Shown here: positions 22,451 through 31,244 of the stretch, piece after piece
Position numbering within the stretch: position 1 is the stretch's first letter
Layout: each line of letters starts with the position of its first letter
Assembly: GCF_001724715.1 (NCBI RefSeq)
Contig: NZ_MEFG01000005.1
Span: 51,864-115,863 of the forward strand
Direction: 5' to 3'
Origin: Sphingomonas sp. SCN 67-18
GTDB lineage: Bacteria; Pseudomonadota; Alphaproteobacteria; Sphingomonadales; Sphingomonadaceae
Length of the DNA: 64,000 bases
Notes under the pieces: generated by a model
The model's input: the letters and a program-made list of their open reading frames with translations, nothing else
The model's database searches: none
What the model was told of the DNA's origin: nothing
Program-made: the position numbers and the translations under genes

Positions 22451-24220
22451 TTGCATGACTGCCTGAAGGCCGGCTTTCTCGAAAAGACAGGGGTCATCAA
22501 GACGCGTGCGGAGAACCAGCGGCCGATCCGCCAGAGCTTCGACGTGCCGAACGATGCGATCACCGAAACTGATGCAGGCCCGATGTTCAACGGTCTGTCT
22601 GTGCTTGAGGCTGAGCCGCTCGATGAGGGGTGGGAGCCGGGCCTGCCGTCGATCATGTGGCGCGTGACGGTTGAAGCCCCGCAGCCTCCGAAGATTTGCG
22701 ACACGGTTGTTCCGAATGAGTATTTCCTGATCGCGTCGGATGCCACCGATCTGGAGACAGCGGCGTATGTCGGTGACAAGTCTCCCAAGACCATCTCCGA
22801 CATTCTCTCACTCGGCTTCGATGTCACGCGCGAGGAGCTAGAAGGCATATGGGGCAGCCTGTCGTCCGATAGCGTGGTGGAGACGGCCAGAGACGCCGAG
22901 CGCGGGCAAGGGCGCAATTCGGTGGGCAGGCGTCCCGGCGTTACGCGCTCGGTCTGGCTGGTCGAAGAATATCCCCTGTGGGATCTGGACGGCGACGGCA
23001 TAGCCGAGCGACTTTGCGTCCACCGCATCGGTGACCATGTGCTGTCAGTCGTCCCGTTCGACGAGCAGCCTTATTCGATCTGGTCGCCGTACCTTGCGAC
23101 GTGCCGCATTGTCGGTGACTCTGTGGCCGACAAGACGATGGACATCCAGCGCGTCCGCTCGGTGCTGCTGCGCCAGGCGCTCGACAGCCTGTACATTGCC
23201 AATGCGCCGCGCACGCTGGTCAATCAGGACTCAGAGACCGAAGACACAATCGACGATCTGCTGACCGTCCGTCCTTCAGCGGTCATTCGCTACAAGGGCG
23301 CGTTCAAGCCGGAGCCATTCGTTCAGCAGGACACGTCTCCGCAGGCTTTTCAGGCCATGGAGATGATGTCGGCCGAGCGCGAGAGCCGCACCGGGCTTAC
23401 TCGCCAATCTCAGGGTCTGAACCCCGACACCACCAACAAGACGTTCGGGGGCATGGCGATGCTCCAATCGAACGCCGACCAGATCGAACTCTATATCACG
23501 CGCAATTTCGCGGAGCTGATCGTCGCGCCGATATTCCAGCGGCGCTACCGCCTCATGCGGCAGGTCATCCCGCCCTTCCGCATGAAGATCGACGGGAAGT
23601 ACACCACGGTGGACCCGTCCAAATGGCCGGAAGAACCCGATATCCAGATCAATGTCGGCATCGGCACGGGGAGCAAGGACCAGCGCGTTGCGTACAAGTC
23701 CCAGCTTCTCGGGGTTCAGCGTGAGATCAAGGCATCCGGGATGCGGATCGTCTCTGAGCAGCAGGTGTACAACCTCGTCCGCTCGCTGATCGAGGATACC
23801 GGCATTGGCGTGTCGGATGATTTCATCATCGATCCGTCATCGCTGCAACCCGAACAGCCGCAGCCAAACCCTGAACTCGTCAAAGCCCAGGCGCAGGCTC
23901 AGCAGGCGCAATCGAAACTTCAACTGGATGCCCAGAAGTCGGCGGCCGAGCTTCAGCAGACGGAGGCCGAGAGCGCGGCGAAGATCGAGTTGATGCGTGC
24001 GGAGGCGGAGGCTCGGCTGCAACTGGACCGCGAGAAAGCGGAAAGCGAAGCCCAGCTCGCGCGTGAGAAGTTCGCGGCGGAAATGGCGCTTGCCACGCGG
24101 AAGATGGAGATCGAGGCGGAACTGGCTGATCGCCGGTCTGCCCGCCAGCACGAGATCGCCACGCAGCAATCCGAGACGACGATCAGTCAAAACCGACCGG
24201 GCGGGGATCTGGACAAATGA
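22451..24220 (+). CDS. Portal protein, main part, frameshifted from its N-terminus
   Basis: The portal forms the dodecameric DNA channel at the head vertex. This frame is open from well before 22451 (portal-like WEITVEQGPDGQEIRHRADY is readable at 22334-22393) but has no start codon until a TTG. It continues with LHDCLKAGFLEKTGVIKTRA, a long middle with NEYFLIASDATDLETAAYVG, ADKTMDIQRVRSVLLRQALD and TGLTRQSQGLNPDTTNKTFG, and a coiled-coil C-terminus rich in Gln, Ala and Glu. Joined to the 22117 fragment it would be about 700 residues, normal for the family. A broken portal would prevent virion assembly unless the indel is a sequencing error. Confidence 0.88.
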   Translation: MHDCLKAGFLEKTGVIKTRAENQRPIRQSFDVPNDAITETDAGPMFNGLSVLEAEPLDEGWEPGLPSIMWRVTVEAPQPPKICDTVVPNEYFLIASDATDLETAAYVGDKSPKTISDILSLGFDVTREELEGIWGSLSSDSVVETARDAERGQGRNSVGRRPGVTRSVWLVEEYPLWDLDGDGIAERLCVHRIGDHVLSVVPFDEQPYSIWSPYLATCRIVGDSVADKTMDIQRVRSVLLRQALDSLYIANAPRTLVNQDSETEDTIDDLLTVRPSAVIRYKGAFKPEPFVQQDTSPQAFQAMEMMSAERESRTGLTRQSQGLNPDTTNKTFGGMAMLQSNADQIELYITRNFAELIVAPIFQRRYRLMRQVIPPFRMKIDGKYTTVDPSKWPEEPDIQINVGIGTGSKDQRVAYKSQLLGVQREIKASGMRIVSEQQVYNLVRSLIEDTGIGVSDDFIIDPSSLQPEQPQPNPELVKAQAQAQQAQSKLQLDAQKSAAELQQTEAESAAKIELMRAEAEARLQLDREKAESEAQLAREKFAAEMALATRKMEIEAELADRRSARQHEIATQQSETTISQNRPGGDLDK

Positions 24221-24522
24221 ACGACCTTTCTAGCCGCATCGTCGATGGTGATGCAGCCCGCCAGGCGCTGGCGTCGTTTGTCCGTCCCGCCCTTGACGCC
24301 CTGCGCGCCGACTATCTGGCGAAGATGGCACAGATCGCGGCAAAACCGCTGAACAATGACCTGCGCGCGGCAATCGAGAAGCTGGCTCTGGCGATCAAGG
24401 TCGCCAACGAGGTCCAGTCGCAGATCGAGGCGATAGCCAGCGACGGCAAGATAGCGCTGCACGATCAGCGTCGCGCTGATGCAGTCGCCGGCCTCTCCGC
24501 TGAGCGGAGGCGCTGGATATGA
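24217..24522 (+). CDS. Hypothetical head protein
   Basis: 101 residues, ATGA-coupled to the portal. All helical (ARQALASFVRPALDALRADY; LRAAIEKLALAIKVANEVQS). Small genes of this type sit between portal and scaffold in BPP-1-like podoviruses; its exact role is unknown. Confidence 0.65.
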   Translation: MNDLSSRIVDGDAARQALASFVRPALDALRADYLAKMAQIAAKPLNNDLRAAIEKLALAIKVANEVQSQIEAIASDGKIALHDQRRADAVAGLSAERRRWI

Positions 24523-24674
24523 GCGAATCCGCCGGCTGGGCCTTGAGAAACCACCGCGAACTCACGTCCCCATCCCGTCCTGCCACCGAAACTGAGCGGG
24601 GCGAGATGGAGCGCGAGGCCGCTCGCTCAATGAAAAACCTCCGTATTCGTCGCAAACTTCCCAAGGTGATTTAG
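24519..24674 (+). CDS. 51-residue phage protein
   Basis: ATGA coupling with the previous gene; three bases before the scaffold gene. Contains SESAGWALRNHRELTSPSRP and a basic C-terminus MKNLRIRRKLPKVI. Likely translated; no known function. Confidence 0.6.
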   Translation: MSESAGWALRNHRELTSPSRPATETERGEMEREAARSMKNLRIRRKLPKVI

Positions 24675-24677
24675 CCA

Positions 24678-25592
24678 ATGTCTATCGAACCCGTACAGGC
24701 CGTAGAGCAAGTTGAAGCTGCTCCCGAAGAGCAGAACCTGTCAGCGGCACAGTATCCCGACGATCAGCTGCCCGCCGAGGAAGCTCAGGAAGCTGAACCC
24801 GCTGAGGCACTTGAGCCGGTAGAAGAACAGGAGCCGGCTATCGAGGCCCCGGATAGCTGGCCGAAAGAGGACAAGGATGAATTCGCTGCTCTCCCGCGTC
24901 ACCAGCAGGAGGTTATTGCGCGGCGTGAACGCGAGCGGGACGCTTTCGTGCGGCAGAAGGCGCAGGAAGTCGTCACGATTCGCCAGGCGACGGAGAATGA
25001 GGCGCGGCAGGCGATTGCCCAGGTGCATAGAGCGCATCAGGCTCAGCTTGAGCAATACGCTCAGCGGTTCGAACCGCAGGCTCCCGATGTTCGCTTGCTG
25101 CAAACCGGGCAGGAGCAGGATCGCGCTCTTTACTATCAGATGGATGCGGAGTATCGTTCGCAAATCGCCCAGCGCGACCAAGCGCAGCGAGAAGCCGATG
25201 CCGCCCGGCTACAGGCGGAAACCATCGAGAAGCAGCACTCTCAAGCGCATATCGCGCAGGAACTGGCGCTGCTGAACGAGAGAATTCCCGAATGGTCCGA
25301 CCCATCGCGGCGTTCGAAACTGCTTGAAGAATTGCAGTCCATCGGAACCGAACTCGGCTATTCCTCGGAGTTGATGGGCCAGGCATCGGCCGCTGATCTC
25401 CTCGCCCTCAAGACAGCATCGGAATGGCGTCGCAAGGCGGCCAAGTACGATCAGCTGAACAAGGCGAAGATGCAGCCGGTCAGAGCGGCCAAATCAATTC
25501 CTCCAGCCGCGCGTTCGGGGGCTGCCGGGCAGGGCGCAAGTCCGTCCCGCGATGTCGCCTCAACGCTCTATCCCAATGACGTTCGCCGGTAG
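24678..25592 (+). CDS. Capsid scaffolding protein
   Basis: 304 residues directly upstream of the major capsid gene. The N-terminal 60 residues are very acidic with Glu/Pro/Ala runs, the middle (75-210) is coiled coil rich in Gln and Arg (HQQEVIARRERERDAFVRQK), and the C-terminus is basic (KYDQLNKAKMQPVRAAKSIP), the usual site of coat contact. This acidic, helical, no-domain profile in front of a coat gene is typical of scaffolds that guide prohead assembly and then leave. No protease motif is seen. Confidence 0.8.
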   Translation: MSIEPVQAVEQVEAAPEEQNLSAAQYPDDQLPAEEAQEAEPAEALEPVEEQEPAIEAPDSWPKEDKDEFAALPRHQQEVIARRERERDAFVRQKAQEVVTIRQATENEARQAIAQVHRAHQAQLEQYAQRFEPQAPDVRLLQTGQEQDRALYYQMDAEYRSQIAQRDQAQREADAARLQAETIEKQHSQAHIAQELALLNERIPEWSDPSRRSKLLEELQSIGTELGYSSELMGQASAADLLALKTASEWRRKAAKYDQLNKAKMQPVRAAKSIPPAARSGAAGQGASPSRDVASTLYPNDVRR

Positions 25593-25626
25593 CTGAACTG
25601 CGGTTCCCCGGCGCTGGAGACACACT

Positions 25627-26658
25627 ATGGGCACCATCGGTAACAACTTTATCGGCCTGATCGATCACTACAAGCGCACCGACAAGCACGGCAATATCGT
25701 CCCCATCATCGAGGCGCTTCACACGCTGAATCCGCTGATGGAGGACGCCTACACGATCGAGTGCAACAACGGCACCTCGCATATCTCGACGATCCGCACC
25801 GGATTGGGCGACGTTGCGTGGGGCCAGTTGTACAAGGGCATCAAGCAGAGCAAGTCCACCACCCAGCAGGTGACGGACACGACCGGCTTTGTGGAGCGCC
25901 TTTCGACGATCGATGAGCGCTTCCTCGAAATCGTCAAGGACCCGGCCGGCGAGCGGATGACGGAGGCGAATGCTGCCCTGGAGGCAATCTCCCAGGATGT
26001 TCAGTCGAACTTCTTCTACGCCGACACCGCGACCACACCTGACCGATTCAAGGGTCTGGCGACCCGTTACGGCAAAATCTCTGGCGGTGGTGCTGCTGCT
26101 GCCCAGATCATCAATGCCGGCGGGCAGGGTTCGGATAACACCAGCGTGTGGTTCGTGACCTGGGGGGCGATGCAGACGGCGCTTGTATATCCCGAGGGCA
26201 CGTCCGGCGGCATCCACCGCGAGGACATGGGGCGCCAGCGCGTGCTGGATGACTCCAATCAGCCTTACTACGTGAAGGAGGAATATTTCCGCCAGCACGT
26301 CGGGGTGAAGGTGGGCGATTGGCGGTTCAACACCCGTATCGCGAATATCGACGTGTCCGACCTGCTGGCCGGCTCGCTCGATATCTACAAGTACATGCGG
26401 CAGGCATACTGGCGGAACCAGAACCGCCGGAACAACCGCATCGACAACAGCGGCATGGTCCAGCCGGGCAAGACCGTCATCTATGCCAACAAGGACGTGC
26501 TGGAGGCGCTCGACGCGCTGGCGACGAATAAGGGCTCGGCGGACAATTACGTCCGGCTCACCCCCGATGAAGTCGCCGGCAAAGAGGTGCTGACCTATCG
26601 CGGCTTCCCGATCCGCGAGACCGATGCCCTCATCAACGCCGAAGATCGCGTCGTCTGA
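25627..26658 (+). CDS. Major capsid protein (BPP-1/epsilon15-like)
   Basis: 343 residues, preceded by a purine-rich GCTGGAGAC leader. It starts MGTIGNNFIGLIDHYKRTDK and has NPLMEDAYTIECNNGTSHIS, GLGDVAWGQLYKGIKQSKST and TTGFVERLSTIDERFLEIVK. This is the pattern of HK97-fold coat proteins of BPP-1-type podoviruses. The C-terminus (GKEVLTYRGFPIRETDALIN) is also typical. It builds the icosahedral shell. Followed after 24 bp by the cement-protein gene, an order that strengthens both calls. Confidence 0.9.
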   Translation: MGTIGNNFIGLIDHYKRTDKHGNIVPIIEALHTLNPLMEDAYTIECNNGTSHISTIRTGLGDVAWGQLYKGIKQSKSTTQQVTDTTGFVERLSTIDERFLEIVKDPAGERMTEANAALEAISQDVQSNFFYADTATTPDRFKGLATRYGKISGGGAAAAQIINAGGQGSDNTSVWFVTWGAMQTALVYPEGTSGGIHREDMGRQRVLDDSNQPYYVKEEYFRQHVGVKVGDWRFNTRIANIDVSDLLAGSLDIYKYMRQAYWRNQNRRNNRIDNSGMVQPGKTVIYANKDVLEALDALATNKGSADNYVRLTPDEVAGKEVLTYRGFPIRETDALINAEDRVV

Positions 26659-26682
26659 CCCACGGAAACAGGAGTAACCAAC

Positions 26683-27126
26683 ATGATTTTTGATCGCACC
26701 GGCCTGCTTTCCTGGAACCAGGCCATCACCGCCAGCGCGGCGTCCGAAAACGTCATCGATCTCGGCCAGAGCGGCAAGCCCATTGGCTCCGCGACGGCGC
26801 TGGCGCGTGACATCGGCCCCGGCACTGGCGTTCCCCTCTATGTCGGCGTGACTGAAGCGTTTAATACGCTCACGTCGCTGACTGTGACGATCCAGACGGA
26901 TGACAATGAGGGCTTCTCCAGCCCCACGACCGTCTGGACCTCGCCGGCCTACACGCTGGCCCAGCTCGCCGTTGGCGCGAAGTTCATGCTTCCGGATGAG
27001 TTTCCGGTCGGCACGAACGAGCGCTACGTCCGGCTGTATTACACCGTGGCCGGCAGTGCGCCTTCCACCGGCAAGATCACCGCCGGTGTGGTGGCGGCCC
27101 GTCAGACCAACTCCGGGAGGTACTGA
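26683..27126 (+). CDS. Capsid cement/decoration protein (Bbp16-like)
   Basis: 147 residues with AACAGGAG before the start. SASENVIDLGQSGKPIGSAT, GTGVPLYVGVTEAFNTLTSL, TVTIQTDDNEGFSSPTTVWT and the C-terminal NERYVRLYYTVAGSAPSTGK match the cementing protein of phage BPP-1, a jelly-roll that bridges capsomers. It is expected on the outer capsid surface. The stop overlaps the next start by one base (TGATG). Confidence 0.85.
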   Translation: MIFDRTGLLSWNQAITASAASENVIDLGQSGKPIGSATALARDIGPGTGVPLYVGVTEAFNTLTSLTVTIQTDDNEGFSSPTTVWTSPAYTLAQLAVGAKFMLPDEFPVGTNERYVRLYYTVAGSAPSTGKITAGVVAARQTNSGRY

Positions 27127-27293
27127 TGGCCCGCGCACCCAAGATGGCCGATGAGGGCGGGGGCAAGACCTATACCGCCCCTCATCCGGTCTATCAGGGC
27201 GGACGACTGGTTCCTGCCGGAGAGCCGTTCACCACGGCCAGCCCGAAGGGGCAGGGCTGGGAAGAAGTCTCGCCCGCCCCTGACGCATCGTAA
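27126..27293 (+). CDS. 55-residue phage protein
   Basis: TGATG-coupled to the cement gene. Sequence PHPVYQGGRLVPAGEPFTTA resembles the short head-associated proteins with a PxYVGGRLVxAGE motif found behind phage coat genes. Followed by a GC hairpin. Confidence 0.65.
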   Translation: MARAPKMADEGGGKTYTAPHPVYQGGRLVPAGEPFTTASPKGQGWEEVSPAPDAS

Positions 27294-27297
27294 TTTT

Positions 27298-27317
27298 GGC
27301 GGGGCTTCGGCCCCGTC
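27298..27317 (+). terminator. UUCG-loop hairpin between head genes
   Basis: GGGGC-TTCG-GCCCC with flanking pairs, followed by GCTTTTC. A stable tetraloop hairpin; could be a partial terminator or an mRNA-processing/stabilising element behind the abundant capsid genes. Confidence 0.5.
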
Positions 27318-27335
27318 GCTTTTCGGGAGGCCAAG

Positions 27336-27605
27336 ATGGGTTCCTACAGCAATCCTTTTCCTACCGGCGTTTCTGACGACGTTTTCGCCGTGTCGCCCGC
27401 TGACGCAGAGGGCGTCACGGATGGCTCAGTCGTGCGGCCGACGATCCGGCAGCTTTATGTCGGCACCGGGGGGACTCTGAAGTATACGTCAGCCTCCGGC
27501 ATCGTGAACACGATCACGATTCCTGACGGGTTCATCCTCCAGTGCGCCATGCGGCGTGTCTGGCAAACGGGCACCAGCGCGACGAACCTTTTGGGCTACG
27601 TCTGA
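27336..27605 (+). CDS. Small virion-associated protein
   Basis: 89 residues with GGGAGG before the ATG. SPADAEGVTDGSVVRPTIRQ, LYVGTGGTLKYTSASGIVNT and ITIPDGFILQCAMRRVWQTG form a beta-rich domain like small phage spike or fibre-cap proteins. Stop overlaps the next start (TGATG). Confidence 0.65.
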   Translation: MGSYSNPFPTGVSDDVFAVSPADAEGVTDGSVVRPTIRQLYVGTGGTLKYTSASGIVNTITIPDGFILQCAMRRVWQTGTSATNLLGYV

Positions 27606-28249
27606 TGGCGATTGTCCTCGACCTTCCTGCCTCGACCAATCTTGAGAACTGGACTGGTCTCAGGAACTCAATCGAGGCGTGGCTGGATCGCACCGACCTG
27701 AACGACCGCATTCCCGACTTCATCCGGCTCGCGGAGGCTCGTTTCCGGCGCGAGATCACCCGTGTGGAGCGTGAGACCACGATCCCGCTGCCCGGCTCGC
27801 TACCGGCTGATTTTGACAGCGTGCGGGAGATATTCCTGCCCGATTGCCCTTCGGCGGCTCTGGTCCAGGTGGGATTGCCGGAATTGCGAGAGCGCTTCTC
27901 CGGGCAGGGCATGCCGAGGGTTTATGCAATCGTCGCCGGGCAGATCGTGGTTGGCCCTACGCCTATTAGCGCGGTCACGGCCCTCCTGACCTACAATGCC
28001 AAGATACCGGCGCTGTCGGCAACGAACCAGATCAATTGGCTGCTGGCCGACCATCCCGACCTGTATCTGTACGGCGCGCTACTCCACGCCGAGATGTTCG
28101 GCTGGAATGACGAGCGGCTGCCTTTGATGAAGGCAGCGGTTGATGAGACGCTTGCCGAGATCAACCGGGCAGGGCTGCGGCGCAAGCACGGTAGTGGGCC
28201 GCTGACGATGCGCTCCGGTGTCATGCAGGTGCGCGGCGGGCGGTCGTGA
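27605..28249 (+). CDS. Head-tail adaptor protein
   Basis: 214 residues from the ATG at 27605. SIEAWLDRTDLNDRIPDFIR followed by LAEARFRREITRVERETTIP is the helical start of podoviral adaptor/connector proteins (gp4/gp11 type), and LADHPDLYLYGALLHAEMFG is a conserved segment near the C-terminus of such proteins. It would form the ring joining portal to tail. GTGA overlap with the next gene. Confidence 0.8.
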   Translation: MAIVLDLPASTNLENWTGLRNSIEAWLDRTDLNDRIPDFIRLAEARFRREITRVERETTIPLPGSLPADFDSVREIFLPDCPSAALVQVGLPELRERFSGQGMPRVYAIVAGQIVVGPTPISAVTALLTYNAKIPALSATNQINWLLADHPDLYLYGALLHAEMFGWNDERLPLMKAAVDETLAEINRAGLRRKHGSGPLTMRSGVMQVRGGRS

Positions 28250-29667
28250 ACCCCAAGGTCATCTTCGGCCCCTATGAGCCTGACAAGCCGCCTCACCTGC
28301 ATGAGGGGCTGACTGACCTCGCCAACGTCTACCCGTCATCGAACGGCTATCGCCCGGTCGGGGCGTTGAACCCGATCACGCCCGCAATACCTGGCCGATT
28401 CAATTCCGGAGCCGCTTATGTGGCGAGCGACGGCACCGCCTCGCTGATAGCTGGCACGGCTTCTTCGCTATATCGCTATTCCGGCGGCGTCTGGACAGAG
28501 ATCGCATCCGGCCTGTCGGGGACTGAGGCCTGGGCCTTCACGCAGTTTGGCGACCTCGCTATTGCGGTCAATGGAGGCACGACCATGGCCGTCGATCTCC
28601 TGACTGCTTCGGCCGCGCCGCTGGGGGGATCGCCGCCCACCGCAACGAGCGTGGCGACGGTCCGCGACTATGTGTTGTACGGTCAGGCCGGTGGCGAGCA
28701 GAACCTTGTCCAATGGTCCGGCTTCAACGACGCCACCAGCAATGATCCTGGCGTCAATCAGGCCGGTTTCCAGCCCATGCTTGAGGGCGGAGCCGTCATG
28801 GGCGTCGTCGGTGGCGAATATGGCATCGTCATCCAGCGCCGCAGGGTCGTGCGCGTGTCGGCAACCGGGGATGAGTTCGTTTTTCAGTTCGATCCCATCT
28901 CCGATGAGATCGGCGCGATATCGGAAGGGTCGATCGCGAAGAGCGGTCGCATGATCTTCTTCCTGTCCGACAAGGGCTTCATGCGATGCGACGGCAACGA
29001 GGTCGTGCCGATTGGCCTGGAGCGCGTGGACCGGACGTTCTTCGCCATGCACCCGCGCTCGACGCTCAACCAGATGGTGAGCGCCATCGATCCGCGTCAG
29101 AATATCGTCGCATGGTTGATGCCCGGCAATCCGGGGCGCATGTGGATCTATAATTGGGGCATAGACCGCTGGGCAAAGCTGGAGATCGCAGCCAAGGGCA
29201 TGTTCTCGGGCTTCACCGCCAATATCACGCTGGAGGCGCTGGACGCGCTCTATCCGGGCGGCCTTGAGACCATTCCATATTCGCTCGACGATGAACGCTG
29301 GGCAGGTGGCGATCCCCTGTTTCTGCTGGTCGATCAGCAGGACCAGATTTGCACGCTGTCCGGCCCGAACATGGCCGCTTCGATCACGACGCCGTTCGTG
29401 GAGTTGATAGACCGGCGTCGTACCCGACTTCGCGCAGTCGCTCCAATCGGGGATATGACGAGCGGGGTATCGATCATCCTCGACAGCCGGCAGCGGCTTG
29501 GCGACCGGGCGAGCGAGAAAAAACGCAGCGTCATGCAGGCGTCAGGACTGATGCCAGTGCGGTCGAACGGGCTGTTCATCGAATCCCGGCTTGAGTTCGA
29601 TGCCGGCGCGCAGTGGACGTTCGCGCAAGGGCTGGAGTTCTTCCCGGCCATGGGCGGGGCGCGGTGA
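28246..29667 (+). CDS. Tail nozzle/stabilisation-type protein
   Basis: 473 residues, GTG start coupled to the adaptor gene. A beta-propeller-like sequence of repeated short strands: PGRFNSGAAYVASDGTASLI, EAWAFTQFGDLAIAVNGGTT, YVLYGQAGGEQNLVQWSGFN, VVGGEYGIVIQRRRVVRVSA and FLSDKGFMRCDGNEVVPIGL. This matches the large tail-tube/nozzle protein (P22 gp10 or BPP-1 equivalents) that follows the adaptor in podoviruses. No enzymatic motif. Confidence 0.75.
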   Translation: MNPKVIFGPYEPDKPPHLHEGLTDLANVYPSSNGYRPVGALNPITPAIPGRFNSGAAYVASDGTASLIAGTASSLYRYSGGVWTEIASGLSGTEAWAFTQFGDLAIAVNGGTTMAVDLLTASAAPLGGSPPTATSVATVRDYVLYGQAGGEQNLVQWSGFNDATSNDPGVNQAGFQPMLEGGAVMGVVGGEYGIVIQRRRVVRVSATGDEFVFQFDPISDEIGAISEGSIAKSGRMIFFLSDKGFMRCDGNEVVPIGLERVDRTFFAMHPRSTLNQMVSAIDPRQNIVAWLMPGNPGRMWIYNWGIDRWAKLEIAAKGMFSGFTANITLEALDALYPGGLETIPYSLDDERWAGGDPLFLLVDQQDQICTLSGPNMAASITTPFVELIDRRRTRLRAVAPIGDMTSGVSIILDSRQRLGDRASEKKRSVMQASGLMPVRSNGLFIESRLEFDAGAQWTFAQGLEFFPAMGGAR

Positions 29668-29882
29668 TGCTCCGGGTTCCGCCGACCGCGACGAACATGG
29701 CGGAATGGCTGCGTCTGGCCGCCAACGCCATCAACGGCGTCATTCGGCGCATCGAAGGCGGGGCGGTCGAGTTGAAGCCCATGGCATTGCCGGCTGATCC
29801 GGCGAAGGGCACGACCGTTTATGACGTGGCCGACGACAAGGTGAAAACCTGGGATGGCGCTACGTGGCAGGCCCATTTCTAG
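29667..29882 (+). CDS. 71-residue virion protein
   Basis: TGATG-coupled to the nozzle gene. Begins LRVPPTATNMAEWLRLAANA and ends VYDVADDKVKTWDGATWQAH, similar to short phage proteins with a TYYDTTTNKVRTWDGTAW tail motif. Structural role inferred from position. Confidence 0.65.
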   Translation: MLRVPPTATNMAEWLRLAANAINGVIRRIEGGAVELKPMALPADPAKGTTVYDVADDKVKTWDGATWQAHF

Positions 29883-29967
29883 TAGATTATGCCTGTTTCC
29901 GGTGATATAACCGGCCCACGCGCCCAGCTCGTCGAGCAGCCGTTTTCCATTATCGCGAAAACGAGGC
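29883..29967 (+). promoter_or_regulatory. Duplicated late promoter-hairpin element, copy 1
   Basis: A -10-like TATAAC (29906-29911) has a weak -35 TAGATT 17 bp upstream (29883-29888). Then CACGCGCCCAGC, then GCAGCCGTTTTCC, an inverted repeat CGTTTTC/GAAAACG (29941-29963), and AGGC just before the ATG at 29968. The same string of blocks recurs at 36194-36267. Confidence 0.55.
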
Positions 29968-30402
29968 ATGGCGCAGACACTCGATACCCTTCCTGAGCTT
30001 GAAATCGGCATGGTAGCCGATCCGCTGTCGTGGTCGCTCTGGCCGCAGGCGAAGGCGATGCTGGACCCGGCATTGGCCCGTTCCGACGAGGACTGGCCGC
30101 AGGTGGCCCCCGCGCTTGTCAGGAACGACATGCAGCTTTGGGCTGTGCTTGAGCGGGGTAGTCTTCTTGCAGCGGCAGTGACCCGGGTTGTTGTGTGGGG
30201 CAGCAGGGAAGCAGCTGAGATATACCTTGTTGGTGGCGAGAACCAACGGCGCTGGATTAGGCAGCTGAATGACACGATTGCGGCCTCGGCGAAGGACATT
30301 GGGTGCGTTGTCATGCGCGCCTATGGCCGGCTCGGCTGGCGCGACATCCTCGGTGCGCTCGGGTGGAAGATAAAGGTCGTGGTCTATGAGAGGACATTAT
30401 GA
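29968..30402 (+). CDS. Internal virion or GNAT-like phage protein
   Basis: 144 residues with the alpha/beta pattern of a small acetyltransferase-like fold: WAVLERGSLLAAAVTRVVVW, EIYLVGGENQRRWIRQLNDT, then GCVVMRAYGRLGWRDILGAL. Phage proteins of this type occur next to internal virion protein genes. Start is right behind the hairpin element; ATGA coupling to the next gene. Catalysis is not claimed. Confidence 0.65.
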   Translation: MAQTLDTLPELEIGMVADPLSWSLWPQAKAMLDPALARSDEDWPQVAPALVRNDMQLWAVLERGSLLAAAVTRVVVWGSREAAEIYLVGGENQRRWIRQLNDTIAASAKDIGCVVMRAYGRLGWRDILGALGWKIKVVVYERTL

Positions 30403-31244
30403 GCAAGAAATCTAAGTCCGAGACGGGGCCGAGCAAATTCTCCCAGCCCTACATCTCATCGGCTGCGAACACTGTGCAGAACACGTTCAACGCCAACCAG
30501 GGCGCGATATCGGACATCGCCAGCACCATCCAGGGCGGCATTCCGGGGCTGGCCGACAAGGCGTTCGGCGACAACCCCTTGGTGGCTGCGGCGAAGTCTT
30601 ACAATCAAGACGTGCTGAGCGGCAAATACCTCTCCGGCAATCCTCTGCTTGAGGAAATGATCTCCAAGACGGCCGGTGACGTGACCAATCGCGTCAATGG
30701 CGCGATCGGGATGCGCGGGCGCACTGGCGGAGACGCGCACAGCAGCATCCTTGGGCGCGAACTCGCCAGCGCGGAGAACTCGCTGCGCTACAGTGATTAT
30801 GACGCTGAGCGCGCGCGCATGGCCGGGGCGTCGTCGGCAGTGCCTGGGCTTGAATCGGCGGAGTATGCGGGGATCGCTCCGCTGCTGGCGGCTGCTCAGG
30901 CCGGTGCGGAAATCCCGTTCACCGGGTCGAACAATCTGGCGTCTGCCATCGCCGCGCTGATGGGCAATTCGACCAGCACCACGAGCAAGCAGGGGCTTGG
31001 CGCTGCGCTGATGCAGGCGGCCGGCGCTGCTGCCGGTGCGTATGCCGCATCGGACCCGCGCCTGAAGGTCGATGTTGAGAAGGTTGGCGAGATGGATGAC
31101 GGCCTTGGCGTGTATGACTGGACTTATGTGTGGGGCGGCCCACGTCAGCGCGGCGTCATGGCCGACGAGGTGAAGCGCCTGCGGCCTTGGGCGCTTGGCC
31201 CCGTCATCGGCGGATATTCCACAGTCAATTACGGAGCGTTGTGA
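30399..31244 (+). CDS. Virion protein with S74-like C-terminal domain
   Basis: 281 residues. The body is Ala/Gly/Ser-rich and low in motifs, like internal or tail-associated virion proteins. The end, SDPRLKVDVEKVGEMDDGLG and VYDWTYVWGGPRQRGVMADE, is the conserved core of the peptidase S74/intramolecular chaperone domain found at the ends of tail fibres and some internal proteins. The catalytic Ser-Lys dyad cannot be assigned with confidence and the domain is short, so autocleavage is uncertain. Confidence 0.75.
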   Translation: MSKKSKSETGPSKFSQPYISSAANTVQNTFNANQGAISDIASTIQGGIPGLADKAFGDNPLVAAAKSYNQDVLSGKYLSGNPLLEEMISKTAGDVTNRVNGAIGMRGRTGGDAHSSILGRELASAENSLRYSDYDAERARMAGASSAVPGLESAEYAGIAPLLAAAQAGAEIPFTGSNNLASAIAALMGNSTSTTSKQGLGAALMQAAGAAAGAYAASDPRLKVDVEKVGEMDDGLGVYDWTYVWGGPRQRGVMADEVKRLRPWALGPVIGGYSTVNYGAL

